The position numbers were made by a program, and so were the translations under genes. The notes under the pieces are model-generated. The model did no database searches. It saw only the letters and a list, made by a program, of their open reading frames with translations, and was not told the DNA's origin. Positions 43,368 through 52,137 of a DNA stretch of 64,000 bases are shown here, piece by piece. The stretch lies in assembly GCF_018555385.1 (NCBI RefSeq), contig NZ_JAFEJS010000004.1, forward strand, positions 161,199-225,198, in the 5' to 3' direction. Each line of letters begins with the position of its first letter. Position 1 is the first letter of the stretch. This stretch comes from Bifidobacterium santillanense (lineage in GTDB: Bacteria; Actinomycetota; Actinomycetes; Actinomycetales; Bifidobacteriaceae).

Positions 43368-44516
43368 TCAGGCGTCGACGCCGACGGCCTGGGAGACGGA
43401 GTCGAAGCCGTCGCGGCGCAGCAGCTCGGCCAGACCGCGCTTCAGCACGGTGATCTGCTGGGGGCCGCGGTACATGAGCGACGAGATGAACATCACGAGG
43501 CTTGCGCCGGCGCGAATCTTCGCGTACGCCTGCTCGGGGGTGAACACGCCGCCGATGCCGGCGATCGCGAACCGGTCGCCGAACTCGCGGTAGACGCGGG
43601 CCACCAGCTGCTCGCTCGCGAGCGTGCACGGGCCGCCGGACAGGCCGCCCTCCCAGTCGCGTGGAATCTCGAGGCCGGTGCGGTCCTTGTTGAGGTTGGC
43701 CAGGGACACGCCCTGCACGTTGTGCTCGGCGAGCACCTCGAGCAGCTCGCGGAACTCGCCCCACGGCTTGTTGAGCGGCATCTTGACGAGCGTCGGCTGC
43801 GGGCGGTCGATCCTGTCGAGCGCGGTGAACAGGCGGTCGAGCGCCTCGGGCGAGGCGGTGAACGGCTCGCCGGCGTGCGTGTTCGGGCAGGAGACGTTCA
43901 CCTCGACCATCGCGGTGCGTCCGGCGGCGCGGCGCATCGAGGTGCAGTAATCCTCGATGCCCTCGTCAAGGTCGCCGCACAGTCCGTCGTTGGTGCGGGC
44001 GATCGAGACGGACACCTGCATGTCGTGCGCGTGCGTCCACGCCTGCTCGGCGCGGGCGATGACCTTGTCGGAACCGATGTTGGCCAGGCCCACGTGGACC
44101 ATCATCGAATCGTATTCGGGCAGACGGTGGAACCACGGCTTGGGGTTGCCCGCGCACGGACGCGACGTGGTCGAACCAACGGTCTCGAAGCCGAAGCCGG
44201 CGTTGTCAAGCAGGACCGGCATGTCGCAGTTCTTGTCGAGACCGGCGGACAGGCCGAACGGATTGGCGAAGTCGACGCCCATCACGGTCGTCTCGAGGAT
44301 CGGATCGGTGTAGTTGAGCATCTCGCGGCACGCCCACATCAGCGGCGGGACGTGCTTGGTGACGCGGCAGAACGCGATCATGCGGTCGTGCGCCTCGTCC
44401 GGCGGCACGTTGAAGACGAAGTTGGGCTTGATGACGTGCTTGTAGCCGAAGGTGAACAGGTCGGTCGTCGCCTTGTTGACCGCGTCGTGCCAGAAGTTTT
44501 CCGAAACGTAACTCAT
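43368..44516 (-). CDS. Dihydroorotate dehydrogenase-family flavoprotein (PyrD-like)
   Basis: A 382-residue FMN TIM-barrel enzyme of the dihydroorotate dehydrogenase family. The N-terminal part (FVFNVPPDEAHDRMIAF) resembles the membrane-facing helices of class 2, quinone-linked enzymes. Core motifs are NPFGLSAGLDKNC, ETVGSTTSRPCAGNPKPW, VEVNVSCPNT and GGVFTPEQAYAKIRAGA. The catalytic-loop residue is cysteine (VSCPNT), as in class 1, where class 2 normally has serine. I chose ATG 44516 (MSYVSENF); 44525 is an alternative with a poorly spaced GGTGAG. It may make orotate, or be a related dehydrogenase if a separate pyrD-pyrK pair exists elsewhere. Confidence 0.8.
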   Translation of the reverse strand: MSYVSENFWHDAVNKATTDLFTFGYKHVIKPNFVFNVPPDEAHDRMIAFCRVTKHVPPLMWACREMLNYTDPILETTVMGVDFANPFGLSAGLDKNCDMPVLLDNAGFGFETVGSTTSRPCAGNPKPWFHRLPEYDSMMVHVGLANIGSDKVIARAEQAWTHAHDMQVSVSIARTNDGLCGDLDEGIEDYCTSMRRAAGRTAMVEVNVSCPNTHAGEPFTASPEALDRLFTALDRIDRPQPTLVKMPLNKPWGEFRELLEVLAEHNVQGVSLANLNKDRTGLEIPRDWEGGLSGGPCTLASEQLVARVYREFGDRFAIAGIGGVFTPEQAYAKIRAGASLVMFISSLMYRGPQQITVLKRGLAELLRRDGFDSVSQAVGVDA

Positions 44517-44599
44517 GACGCCCATTGTCTCACCATTCGCGGGGCTTGTCACCATCGCCCCGTCTCTCCCGCCGCCGGACGGAACGCCGTGCCGCTCCC

Positions 44600-44710
44600 C
44601 ACGGTCCCTTTTCGCGAGATCACCCCATTGCCCGAAAATATGTACCTCCTGGCTCAGCCCAGCGGTCCCTTTTCGCGGGGATGGGGACGATCTCGAGAAA
44701 AGGGACCGCT
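44600..44710. repeat. 61-bp-period hairpin repeat, locus 1 (two units)
   Basis: Two units start at 44600 and 44661, exactly 61 bp apart; each is about 50 bp of inverted repeat plus an 11-bp spacer. In the second, AGCGGTCCCTTTTC (44661-44674) pairs perfectly with GAAAAGGGACCGCT (44697-44710). The first is degenerate on its right arm. The family recurs at 51696-51867 with different but complementary arms. The rest of the 44517-44839 gap is described in the next entry. Confidence 0.85.
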
Positions 44711-44770
44711 TAGTCGGTTGGGTGACCAACTCGGTCAGTTGGACGGCCAACTCAGTCGGTTGGACGGCCG
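44711..44770. repeat. Short CGGTTGGACGGCC tandem repeats
   Basis: Units of about 21 bp, such as CAACTCAGTCGGTTGGACGG, repeat two to three times and alternate AACTCGGTCAGTTGG with its near copies. They directly follow the hairpin repeat, between pyrD and the OYE gene. No ORF is supported. Confidence 0.6.
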
Positions 44771-44839
44771 ATCAGAGGAGGACCGGTACGCGCCACTGCA
44801 CGCACCGGATGTCAGTACGCCGCAGCACGCGGCCGGGCG

Positions 44840-46246
44840 TCAGTACGCGCCGCGCACGTACTGGGGCGCGTACGGGACGCGGTCGGACGGCACGCCGAGC
44901 TTGTCGGCGGCGCGCAGCGGCCAGTACGGGTCGCGCAGCGCGGCGCGGCCGATCTCGACGGCGTCGGCCTTGCCCTTGAGCAGCACGCGCTCGGCCTGCT
45001 TCGGCTTGGTGATGAGCCCCACGGCCGTGACCGGCACCTCGGCGCGGCGACGCACCTGCGCGGAGAACGGCACCTGGTAGTCGGGCTTGACCGGGACCGT
45101 CACACCGGAGACGATGCCGCCGGTGGACACGTCCACCAGATCGACGCCGTGCTCCCTGAGGATGCGGGCGAGCGCGACCGTCTGGTCGAGATCCCAGCCG
45201 CCGGCCGCCCAGTCGGTGGCGGAGACGCGCACGAGCAACGGCATGTCGCCCGGGATCTCGCCGCGGATCGCGTCGACGACCTCGAGCAGGAAACGGATGC
45301 GTCCCTCGAAGCCGTTGCCGTATTCGTCGGCGCGCTCGTTGCTCAGCGGGTCGAGGAACTGGGAGATCAGGTAGCCGTGGGCGGCGTGGATCTCGATCGC
45401 TTGGAATCCGGCGGCGACGGCGCGACGGGCGGCCGCGGCGAACGCGCCGACCAGTCCGTGGATCTCGTCGACGCCCAGCTCGCGCGGCGTCGCGTAGTCG
45501 CCGAACGGGATCGCGCTGGGGGCGACGGTGGGCCAGCCGCCGGCCTCTGGCGGCACGGTCCGACCCTCGTATCCGGTCGTGAAGCAGCCGGTCGAGCCCT
45601 TGCGGCCGGCGTGGTTGAGCTGAATCGCGGCGACGGCGCCGGCGGCCTTGATATCCTCGACGATCCACCGCCACGCGTCGATCTGCCAGTCGTCCCACAG
45701 GCCGACGTCGCACGGGGAGATGCGGCCCTCGGGCGCGACGGCGGTGGCCTCGGCGATGATCATGCCGAAGCCGCCGAGTGCACGGGAGACGTAGTGCTGG
45801 TAGTGGAACGGGGTGGGTCGGCCGTCGCGCCCGAACGCGGAGTAGGTGTCCATCGGGGGCAGCCAGATGCGGTTGCGGATGGTCAGCCCGCGCAGGGTCA
45901 TCGGCTCGAACAGCGCCGGACCGTCGGCGCCGGGCTTGTCGGGGAAGGTGCCGAGGAACGCGGGCGCGGGCGTTGCGGCGGAACGACCGGCCTTCGCCTT
46001 GCCATCCTTGCCCGTCTTGTCCGCCTTGCCGCCGGACTTCGCGCCCTTGCCGGACGACTTCGCGGACTTCCGTCCGCCCTTCCTGCCGCCCTTGACTCCC
46101 CCGCCGTCCGTCGGGACGGGTGCCGCGGCGGGCGCGACGCCGGAGATCGTCAGCCCGCGGAAGTCGAATCCGCTCGGGCTTTCGATGCCCTCGTCGCCCG
46201 TGTTGGCCGTGTCGTTCGTGTTGCTGGTCTCGGTCTGGTCCGCCAT
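44840..46246 (-). CDS. Old yellow enzyme-family NADH:flavin oxidoreductase
   Basis: A 468-residue FMN-dependent ene-reductase of the YqjM/NamA class. The barrel begins at LFEPMTLRGLTIRNRIWLPP (about 111-130). Substrate/FMN motifs include AIQLNHAGRKG, EIHAAHGYLISQFLDP with its N-E-R (SNERADEYG), and AVGLITKPKQAE at the C-terminal phosphate site. The first 100 residues are unusual: after FDFRGLTISG comes a Gly/Lys/Ser-rich stretch (about 50-90, repeating GGRK and SGKGAK). A near copy of that N-terminal motif (MTLRGLTIRN) restarts the barrel, as if a basic linker had been inserted. AAGGGG precedes the ATG. It reduces activated alkenes; the natural substrate is unknown. Confidence 0.88.
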   Translation of the reverse strand: MADQTETSNTNDTANTGDEGIESPSGFDFRGLTISGVAPAAAPVPTDGGGVKGGRKGGRKSAKSSGKGAKSGGKADKTGKDGKAKAGRSAATPAPAFLGTFPDKPGADGPALFEPMTLRGLTIRNRIWLPPMDTYSAFGRDGRPTPFHYQHYVSRALGGFGMIIAEATAVAPEGRISPCDVGLWDDWQIDAWRWIVEDIKAAGAVAAIQLNHAGRKGSTGCFTTGYEGRTVPPEAGGWPTVAPSAIPFGDYATPRELGVDEIHGLVGAFAAAARRAVAAGFQAIEIHAAHGYLISQFLDPLSNERADEYGNGFEGRIRFLLEVVDAIRGEIPGDMPLLVRVSATDWAAGGWDLDQTVALARILREHGVDLVDVSTGGIVSGVTVPVKPDYQVPFSAQVRRRAEVPVTAVGLITKPKQAERVLLKGKADAVEIGRAALRDPYWPLRAADKLGVPSDRVPYAPQYVRGAY

Positions 46247-46394
46247 GTGTGATGCCCCTTCTCGCCGTCGGCGCGGTACCGCTGTGAACGCTCTCCATTG
46301 TAGTCGGACGCGCCCTCGGCCGGGGGCATCGGGGAATCGGACGGGCCGGCGGGTCCTTCACCGGAACGCCTTCCCGCGCGAGGCCCGCATACGC

Positions 46395-46432
46395 GAGGAG
46401 GACGCCCACCGATCTGGTGGAGCGTCCTCCTC
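46395..46432 (-). terminator. Terminator after penicillin-binding protein gene
   Basis: GAGGAGGACGC (46395-46405) pairs with GCGTCCTCCTC (46422-46432), with an inner CACC/GGTG stem. It lies 74 bp past the PBP stop codon on the minus strand. No long T-run follows. Confidence 0.75.
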
Positions 46433-46505
46433 ATATGCCGGCCCTCACCTGCCGCGCGACACCGTCGGGCGTCGCACCGCGGACATGCGGACCGCGGCGC
46501 GGGCG

Positions 46506-48857
46506 TCACTGCTGGGTGGTGCCCTCCTGGCCGGTGCCGTTCTGGGTGGTGCCGCCGGTGGACTCGCCGCCGGTCGTGGTGCCGCCCGTGGTGCCGCCGC
46601 CCGTGGCCGTGCCGCCACCGGTGGTGCCGCCGGTCGTGCCGGACGTGGTGCCGGACGACGTGCTGCCGGACGACGACGAGCTGCGCTTCTTGGTGGTCGT
46701 CGACGAGGCGCCGTACGTGTACTTCGCGCTCGGGTTGCCGTAGTCGTTGTCGATCGGGATGTTCGCCGCGTTGACGTAGTTCTGCATGAACTCGCGCCAC
46801 GCCGGCTCGGCGATGTACATGCCGTACCACGTGCCGTGGTACTTGCCGTTGATCGTCTTGTAGTTGAACGACTGCGGGGTCTCGGCGTTGCCGACGGCCA
46901 CGTAGGTGGCCACCTGCGGGATGAATCCGCCGGTGAGCATGTACGTGTCCTCGTTGGTGCCGGTCTTGGCGAACGTCTTGCGGTTGTCGTCGAGCTGGGC
47001 GAGGACCGCGTTGCCGCCGGAGCGCACGACACCCTGGTTGAGCGCGTACGCGGCGGTCTCGGCGACCTCGGGGTCGATCGCCTGATGGCAGTTGGCGGAC
47101 GGCACCTTGTAGTTCTTGCCGGAGCTGTCGGTCATCTTGGTGATGGCGATCGGGGTGCACTCGACGCCCTTGGCGGCGATGGTCGCGTACACGTTGGCCA
47201 TGGTCAGCGGGGACGCCTGGACGGTGCCGATGACCATCGGGGGCTGGAAGGAGTTGGAGTCGTAGATGTCTTCCTTGCCCTGGATGGAGTTGTGGTAGCC
47301 CATCGACTTGGCGGCGTCGGCGATCGCGCACAGGCCGATCTGCGAGGCCATGGCGGCCTGCGTCGTGTTGTGCGACAGGACCAGCGCCTGCAGCGGGGTC
47401 TCGGTGGCGACGGTGCCGCCGCCGGAGTTCTGCACCTTCCACGGGATCGCGCCGAAGCTGTGGCCGTTGCAGCTGAAGCCCCTGGTGTTGACCACGGTGG
47501 ACGTGGACAGCGCCTGGTTGATGGACTTGCCCGCCTGCATCCAGGCGACCAGGTTGATCGGCTTCCACGTGGAGCCCACGTTGAAGCCCCAGCCGCCGCC
47601 GTCGACCTGATCGACGGCGTAGTTGACGGCCGTTCGGGTCGAATCGGTCTTCGCACGGTCGGTCGCGTCGAACGTGCGGTTCAGACCGAAGCCGAGCACC
47701 TCGCCGGTGCCGGGTCTGATGACGGCCATCGACACCTCGAAGCCGGTGGCGTCGTCGGGCGGGATGGTGTTGCGCGCCGTCTGCATCGCGATGGTGTTCG
47801 CGTTGACGTCCATCGTGGTGACGATCTTGAGGCCGCCCTCCTTGAGGAGCTTGCTGCGCTCCTCCTCGGTGTCGCCGAACTCCTTGCTCTTGAGGATCTG
47901 GCGGGTCACGTACTCGCAGAAGAACGCGGCGTCGCCGGCGACCTGGCAGCCGGACTCGATGGTCTGCACGTCGAGCGTGTCCTTGAGCGGGGTGGCGACG
48001 GCCTTCTTGTACTCGCTCTCGGAGGTGATGAAGCCCTGGTCGTACATGAGCTTGAGCACGATGTTGCGCTGCTCCTCGGACCTCTTGAGGTTCGCGTCGG
48101 AGGTCGGGTCGTACATGGCCGGGTTCTTCGTGATGGCGGCGATCGTGGCGGCCTGCACGTAGGTGAGCTTGTCGGCGCTGGTGTTGAAGTAGCGCTTCGC
48201 GGCGCTCTCGACGCCGTAGAGGTTGTGGTTGCCGAACTGCGCGATGTTGAGGTAGCCCTGCAGGATCTCGAGCTTGGTGTACTCCTTCTCCATCTGCACG
48301 GCGATGAGCATCTCGCGCAGCTTACGCGCGATGGTCTGCTCGGAGGCGTGGTATTCGGCGATCGGGTCGTTGTCCTCGCGGGCCTGCATGGCGAGCACGT
48401 TCTTGACGTACTGCTGGGTCAGCGTGGAGCCGCCCTGGGTGTCGCCCTTGTGGATGAAGGTCTGGAAGAAGGCGCGCATCGTACCCTGGATGTCGACGCC
48501 GTGGTGCTGGAAGAACCGTCGGTCCTCACGCGCGACGACCGCCTGCTGCATGGCCTTGGAGATCTTCTTCAGGGGGACGACGGTACGGTTGTCGGCGTAG
48601 AAATCGGTGATCTCGGTCTTGCCGTCGGCCGCGTACATCACGGACTTCTGCGGCAGGGAGGTCACGTCGAAATCGACGCCTTCCACCTTGAGCGACGAGA
48701 CCACGCTCTTGGAGACCGTATTCGCGGCGAACACGGCGGGCGAGAACATCGTGGCGACCACGATGCCGCCGCCGACGCACAGCATGACATAGGTCAACAG
48801 CAGAGTGAACACACGTCGGACGGTGAGGGAGGACTTCTTTTTGGGCATGCGGCCCAT
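46506..48857 (-). CDS. Class A penicillin-binding protein (GT51 + transpeptidase)
   Basis: A 783-residue bifunctional peptidoglycan synthase. A basic N-terminus and one membrane helix (about 15-37) precede the GT51 domain, with catalytic E111 in EDRRFFQHHG and QGGSTLTQQYVKN. The transpeptidase domain has S429 in GSTWKP, the SHN motif at 495-497 and KTGT at 631-634. The last 80 residues are a Ser/Thr/Gly-rich tail, likely extracellular and wall-spanning. Two in-frame ATGs (48857, 48848) lie close together without a clear ribosome-binding site. It is followed by its own stem-loop and preceded by a Crp-family gene on the same strand. Confidence 0.95.
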   Translation of the reverse strand: MGRMPKKKSSLTVRRVFTLLLTYVMLCVGGGIVVATMFSPAVFAANTVSKSVVSSLKVEGVDFDVTSLPQKSVMYAADGKTEITDFYADNRTVVPLKKISKAMQQAVVAREDRRFFQHHGVDIQGTMRAFFQTFIHKGDTQGGSTLTQQYVKNVLAMQAREDNDPIAEYHASEQTIARKLREMLIAVQMEKEYTKLEILQGYLNIAQFGNHNLYGVESAAKRYFNTSADKLTYVQAATIAAITKNPAMYDPTSDANLKRSEEQRNIVLKLMYDQGFITSESEYKKAVATPLKDTLDVQTIESGCQVAGDAAFFCEYVTRQILKSKEFGDTEEERSKLLKEGGLKIVTTMDVNANTIAMQTARNTIPPDDATGFEVSMAVIRPGTGEVLGFGLNRTFDATDRAKTDSTRTAVNYAVDQVDGGGWGFNVGSTWKPINLVAWMQAGKSINQALSTSTVVNTRGFSCNGHSFGAIPWKVQNSGGGTVATETPLQALVLSHNTTQAAMASQIGLCAIADAAKSMGYHNSIQGKEDIYDSNSFQPPMVIGTVQASPLTMANVYATIAAKGVECTPIAITKMTDSSGKNYKVPSANCHQAIDPEVAETAAYALNQGVVRSGGNAVLAQLDDNRKTFAKTGTNEDTYMLTGGFIPQVATYVAVGNAETPQSFNYKTINGKYHGTWYGMYIAEPAWREFMQNYVNAANIPIDNDYGNPSAKYTYGASSTTTKKRSSSSSGSTSSGTTSGTTGGTTGGGTATGGGTTGGTTTGGESTGGTTQNGTGQEGTTQQ

Positions 48858-48976
48858 TCTAAGTGGGCGGGTGGTCCGTGGACGTCATCGTCCCGCGGCC
48901 GTAGTCAATCGTTCACAGTAACCGCACTCTCTGAAAGACACCTTAATACTGCCTTGACGACGGTTTTTCGATGGGC

Positions 48977-49696
48977 CTACCTGCGCGAACGACGGATGAG
49001 CATGCCCGGCTGGTAGATGATGATCGAGCGCCCCTCGCGCGCGATCCAACCGCGGTTGGCGAAGTCCATCAGCGCCTTGTTCACGGTCTCGCGGCTGGAG
49101 CCGACCAGCTGCGCCATCTCCTCCTGCGTGAGGTCGTGCGGGACCTTGAGCCCCTCCTCGACCGGCTCGCCGAAGCGCGCGCCCAGATTGATCAGGGTCT
49201 TCGCGAGGCGCGCGGGCACGTCCATGAACACCAGATCGGAGATGTGCTCGTTGTTCGTGCGCATGCGGCTGGCCATCACCTGCAGCATGTCGATGGCGAC
49301 GCGCGGATGCTGGTCGAGCCAGTGGAACAGCGCGTCGTGCTCGAGCCACACCACGCGCGTGCCGTGGCGCATCGCCAGCGCCGACGCCGTGCGCGGGCCG
49401 CCGGTCGGGTCGAACACCGGGATCTCGCCCAGCACCTCGCCGGGCGCGTGGATGGACAGCAGCTGGATGCGGTGGTCGCTCGACTCGCGGATGAGCTTGA
49501 CCCGCCCGCTCTCGAGCAGGTACATGCGGTGGTCGGTGCCGCCCTGCTCGAAGATGGCGTCGCCCTTGGCGTAGACCGCCTGATTGAGGTGCGGGATCAG
49601 CTCCTCGGCCTCCTGCGGCGAAACCTGCTTGAACAATGCCGTGTGCAGCAGGACGTTCTCCTGATCGGGCATCGCATTCGGTTTCTCCGCCACCAC
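48977..49696 (-). CDS. Crp/Fnr-family transcription regulator
   Basis: A 239-residue regulator close in plan to actinobacterial GlxR/Crp. Residues about 15-125 are a cyclic-nucleotide-binding beta-roll (GGTDHRMYLLESGRVKL, PGEVLGEIPVF). The dimer helix follows, then the winged helix LTQEEMAQLVGSSRETVNKAL near 185-206. The start is GTG at 49696 with AAGGAG six bases upstream; a second GTG follows at once. Whether it binds cAMP is uncertain, although the PRTASALA segment resembles the phosphate-binding cassette R-x-A/S. Targets unknown. Confidence 0.9.
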   Translation of the reverse strand: MVAEKPNAMPDQENVLLHTALFKQVSPQEAEELIPHLNQAVYAKGDAIFEQGGTDHRMYLLESGRVKLIRESSDHRIQLLSIHAPGEVLGEIPVFDPTGGPRTASALAMRHGTRVVWLEHDALFHWLDQHPRVAIDMLQVMASRMRTNNEHISDLVFMDVPARLAKTLINLGARFGEPVEEGLKVPHDLTQEEMAQLVGSSRETVNKALMDFANRGWIAREGRSIIIYQPGMLIRRSRR

Positions 49697-49820
49697 GCAT
49701 CACTCCTTTGTCGGACGATATCGGTCGGACGACTTCGATCCATCTCCCGCCGGCCGTTGACGTTTCCGCATCATTGTACCGCACCGCGACGGGACCGGCG
49801 AGACGTTCCGTGACCGGTCA

Positions 49821-49875
49821 CGGAGCGAACGGCGGACATGTCGGACGGAGCGAACGGCGGACATGTCGGACGGAC
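49821..49875. repeat. 25-bp tandem repeat
   Basis: Two perfect copies of a 25-bp unit (starting CGGAGCGAACGGCGGACATG) at 49821-49845 and 49846-49870, plus a partial third. They lie upstream of the Crp-family gene. CCATC-rich short repeats follow to 49985. Confidence 0.75.
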
Positions 49876-49987
49876 CGGACGGCGTACGGCCGGGCTCCCG
49901 TTCACGTGGGCCATCCGGGCCATCCGATTCGTCTGGCCGTCCGATCATCCTGCCATCCAGCCATCGGGCCATCGGGCGCGCATCCGT

Positions 49988-51592
49988 TCAGCGGACATGG
50001 TCGTGCAGGTACGCGAGCAGCCGGGCGACGACCTCGCCGCGGGTCAGCCCGGTCTGGCTTTTGAGCGGGTCGACTCGTTTGACGGCCGATCTGACCGCCT
50101 TGTCGCTCATCTTCTCCCGGCTCGTGTTGAGCACGCGCCCCATCTTCGCCGCGTCGATGTCGTACGCCATCGTCACGTGGTGCAGCACCGCGCCGGGGCC
50201 ATGCCCGGTCGCCTGCGGCGGCACGCATCGCCCCGCGACCGCCCCGCCGAATGCGGACGATGCCGCGTCGTCCGACCGTCCGCCGGCGGCCCGGGATGAG
50301 GCCGGGAACCGGCGCTGCGCGGCGCCGCCGATCTTGCCGCGCGCGGAGGCGATGTCGTTGAGCCCCGAGAACCGCACATCGAGCCCCATCTCCCCCAGCG
50401 CCCCGACGAGCCACCGGTCGCACAGGCGGTACGACGCCGCCACGTCGATTCCGTCGACGAACCACAGCGGTGCGTACAGTGAGTAGGTGATCGTGTTGCC
50501 CGGTTCGATGAACATCGCACCGCCCCCGGTGCACCGGCGCACCACCTCGATGCCCTCGGCGCGCGCCACGTCCTCATGGACCTCGTCGGGGATCGACTGG
50601 AACCGTCCGACGACCACGCACGACCCGCTCCACTCCCAGATGCGCAGGGTCGGCCGCCGATCCCCCGACGCGACCTCGCGCGCCCACCGCTCGTCGAGAG
50701 CCATCTGCTCGGCCGGCGAGCGCGGCACATCGTGCACGATCTCCAGTAGCGGCCGGAGCTTCGCCCATCTCGCCGAGAAATCGGCGTCCTCGGCCGGCAC
50801 CCGGATTCCCCGTCCGCCGGCCGGGATTCCGCCGTTTTCCCCGGCGATCGAGACTCCACCACATTCCCCACCGGCCGGGGCTCCGCCGACTTCCTCACCG
50901 GCCGAGACTTCTCTGTTTCCCTCATCGGCCAGTACTCCTCCGTTTTCCCCATCGGCCGACACCCAATTCCCTTTCCCGAGGCGAGTCTGCCGCGGCACAC
51001 GGACCGAAGTGCCACGCTCATCGGCATGGCACTCATCGACCGGAGCCTGCCGCGGCACACGGACCGGGGGGAGCGCCCCCGCATCGTTCCCGCTCCCCGG
51101 GCGATCATCACCGTCATGACCATTGCCATGACCCCCGCATGTCGCCATCACCGCCCGATGGAACGCCGTCCCGATCGCCGCCGCATCGCAACCGATGAGC
51201 CGCACGCCCGGATGTCGCGCGACCACCGCCTCAACGAGTCTCGCCGCTCCGACCGCATCACCCGCCCTGGCCGCCCTAGCCGTATCATCCGCCCCAGCCA
51301 CTCCGGCCGCATCACCCGACCCAGCCACTCCGGCCGCATCACCCGGTGCGGCCATGCCGTCCGCCCTGGCCGCACCAGTCGATTCGTCTGCCCCGGCCGC
51401 ACCGACCGACCCCGAGACCAGCGACCGCTCCACATCGCCGATCAGCGCGTCGGCCTGCCCGTCCGATTCCGCTTCGACGAAGAAATCACCGTCGATCCGG
51501 CATCCGACGGGCCGCCCGGACTCGTCGACCTTCACGTTGACGGCGACCAGCTTGCCGCCCGGCACCTTATATTCCCCACGCACGGTCCTCAT
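49988..51592 (-). CDS. Lipoate-protein ligase with permuted accessory domain
   Basis: A 534-residue protein, far longer than LplA (338). Residues 1-58 look like the LplA accessory domain (GGKLVAVNVKVDESG, IDGDFFVE), which normally sits at the C-terminus. A second accessory piece is near 116-150. Low-complexity Ala/Gly/Asp-rich stretches (59-115 and 152-272) with short repeats fill the rest. The catalytic domain is 277-534: VRRCTGGGAMFIEPGN holds the lipoate/ATP loop and K420 in ARGKIGGAAQRR matches the catalytic lysine. A further Ser/Ala-rich insert (about 430-465) splits the core. Its likely acceptor is GcvH encoded at 57599-58003. Confidence 0.8.
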   Translation of the reverse strand: MRTVRGEYKVPGGKLVAVNVKVDESGRPVGCRIDGDFFVEAESDGQADALIGDVERSLVSGSVGAAGADESTGAARADGMAAPGDAAGVAGSGDAAGVAGADDTARAARAGDAVGAARLVEAVVARHPGVRLIGCDAAAIGTAFHRAVMATCGGHGNGHDGDDRPGSGNDAGALPPVRVPRQAPVDECHADERGTSVRVPRQTRLGKGNWVSADGENGGVLADEGNREVSAGEEVGGAPAGGECGGVSIAGENGGIPAGGRGIRVPAEDADFSARWAKLRPLLEIVHDVPRSPAEQMALDERWAREVASGDRRPTLRIWEWSGSCVVVGRFQSIPDEVHEDVARAEGIEVVRRCTGGGAMFIEPGNTITYSLYAPLWFVDGIDVAASYRLCDRWLVGALGEMGLDVRFSGLNDIASARGKIGGAAQRRFPASSRAAGGRSDDAASSAFGGAVAGRCVPPQATGHGPGAVLHHVTMAYDIDAAKMGRVLNTSREKMSDKAVRSAVKRVDPLKSQTGLTRGEVVARLLAYLHDHVR

Positions 51593-51695
51593 ACCCTCAC
51601 GCTACCAGTCCGACGGTCGGCAATCGCTTCGATGGGTCCGATACAGAACTCCTCGTGGGCACGGACCGCGTCATCACATCCATCATGCCCCGGTA

Positions 51696-51867
51696 AGCGG
51701 TACTTATTTTCGAGATCATCCCAATGCGCGAGAATACGTACCGCTTATTCGCGCCCAGCGTCACATATTCTCGAAAACCAGGGAAACCTCGAGAATATGT
51801 ACCGCTCAGTCAAGCCCAGCGGCACATATTCTCGAGCAATGGGTTCATCTCGAGAAAAACGTACGCT
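51696..51867. repeat. 61-bp-period hairpin repeat, locus 2 (three units)
   Basis: Units at 51696-51745, 51757-51806 and 51818-51867 are each 50 bp, exactly 61 bp apart, joined by 11-bp spacers ending in GCCC. Arms start AGCGGTAC or AGCGTCAC; in the second unit ACATATTCTCGA pairs perfectly with TCGAGAATATGT. They share period, length and spacer ending with the locus at 44600-44710. The rest of the 545-bp gap 51593-52137 shows no ORF with a ribosome-binding site; the leuB promoter must lie in its last 150 bp. Confidence 0.88.
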
Positions 51868-52137
51868 GGGAGCAACCCGCCGTGTCTCCCGCGACGGTTC
51901 ACTCAGGGAGCATCGATCCAGCCGCTATTCAGCGCATCGGATGCAGCGCATCTGCCGGGCGATGAGACGGATTCGCCCTTGGAACGACGGCATATGCCGC
52001 ATGACGGATCCGGACCGCGCCCAAGTCGACATCGGCCCCATCCTACGGCCCGGCACACGCCGCCGCGCGTCCCGCCTATGTCCATCAAATGAACGGGCCG
52101 GCGGACACTCGTCGCCCCGCGGGTAACGTTCGTCTAC

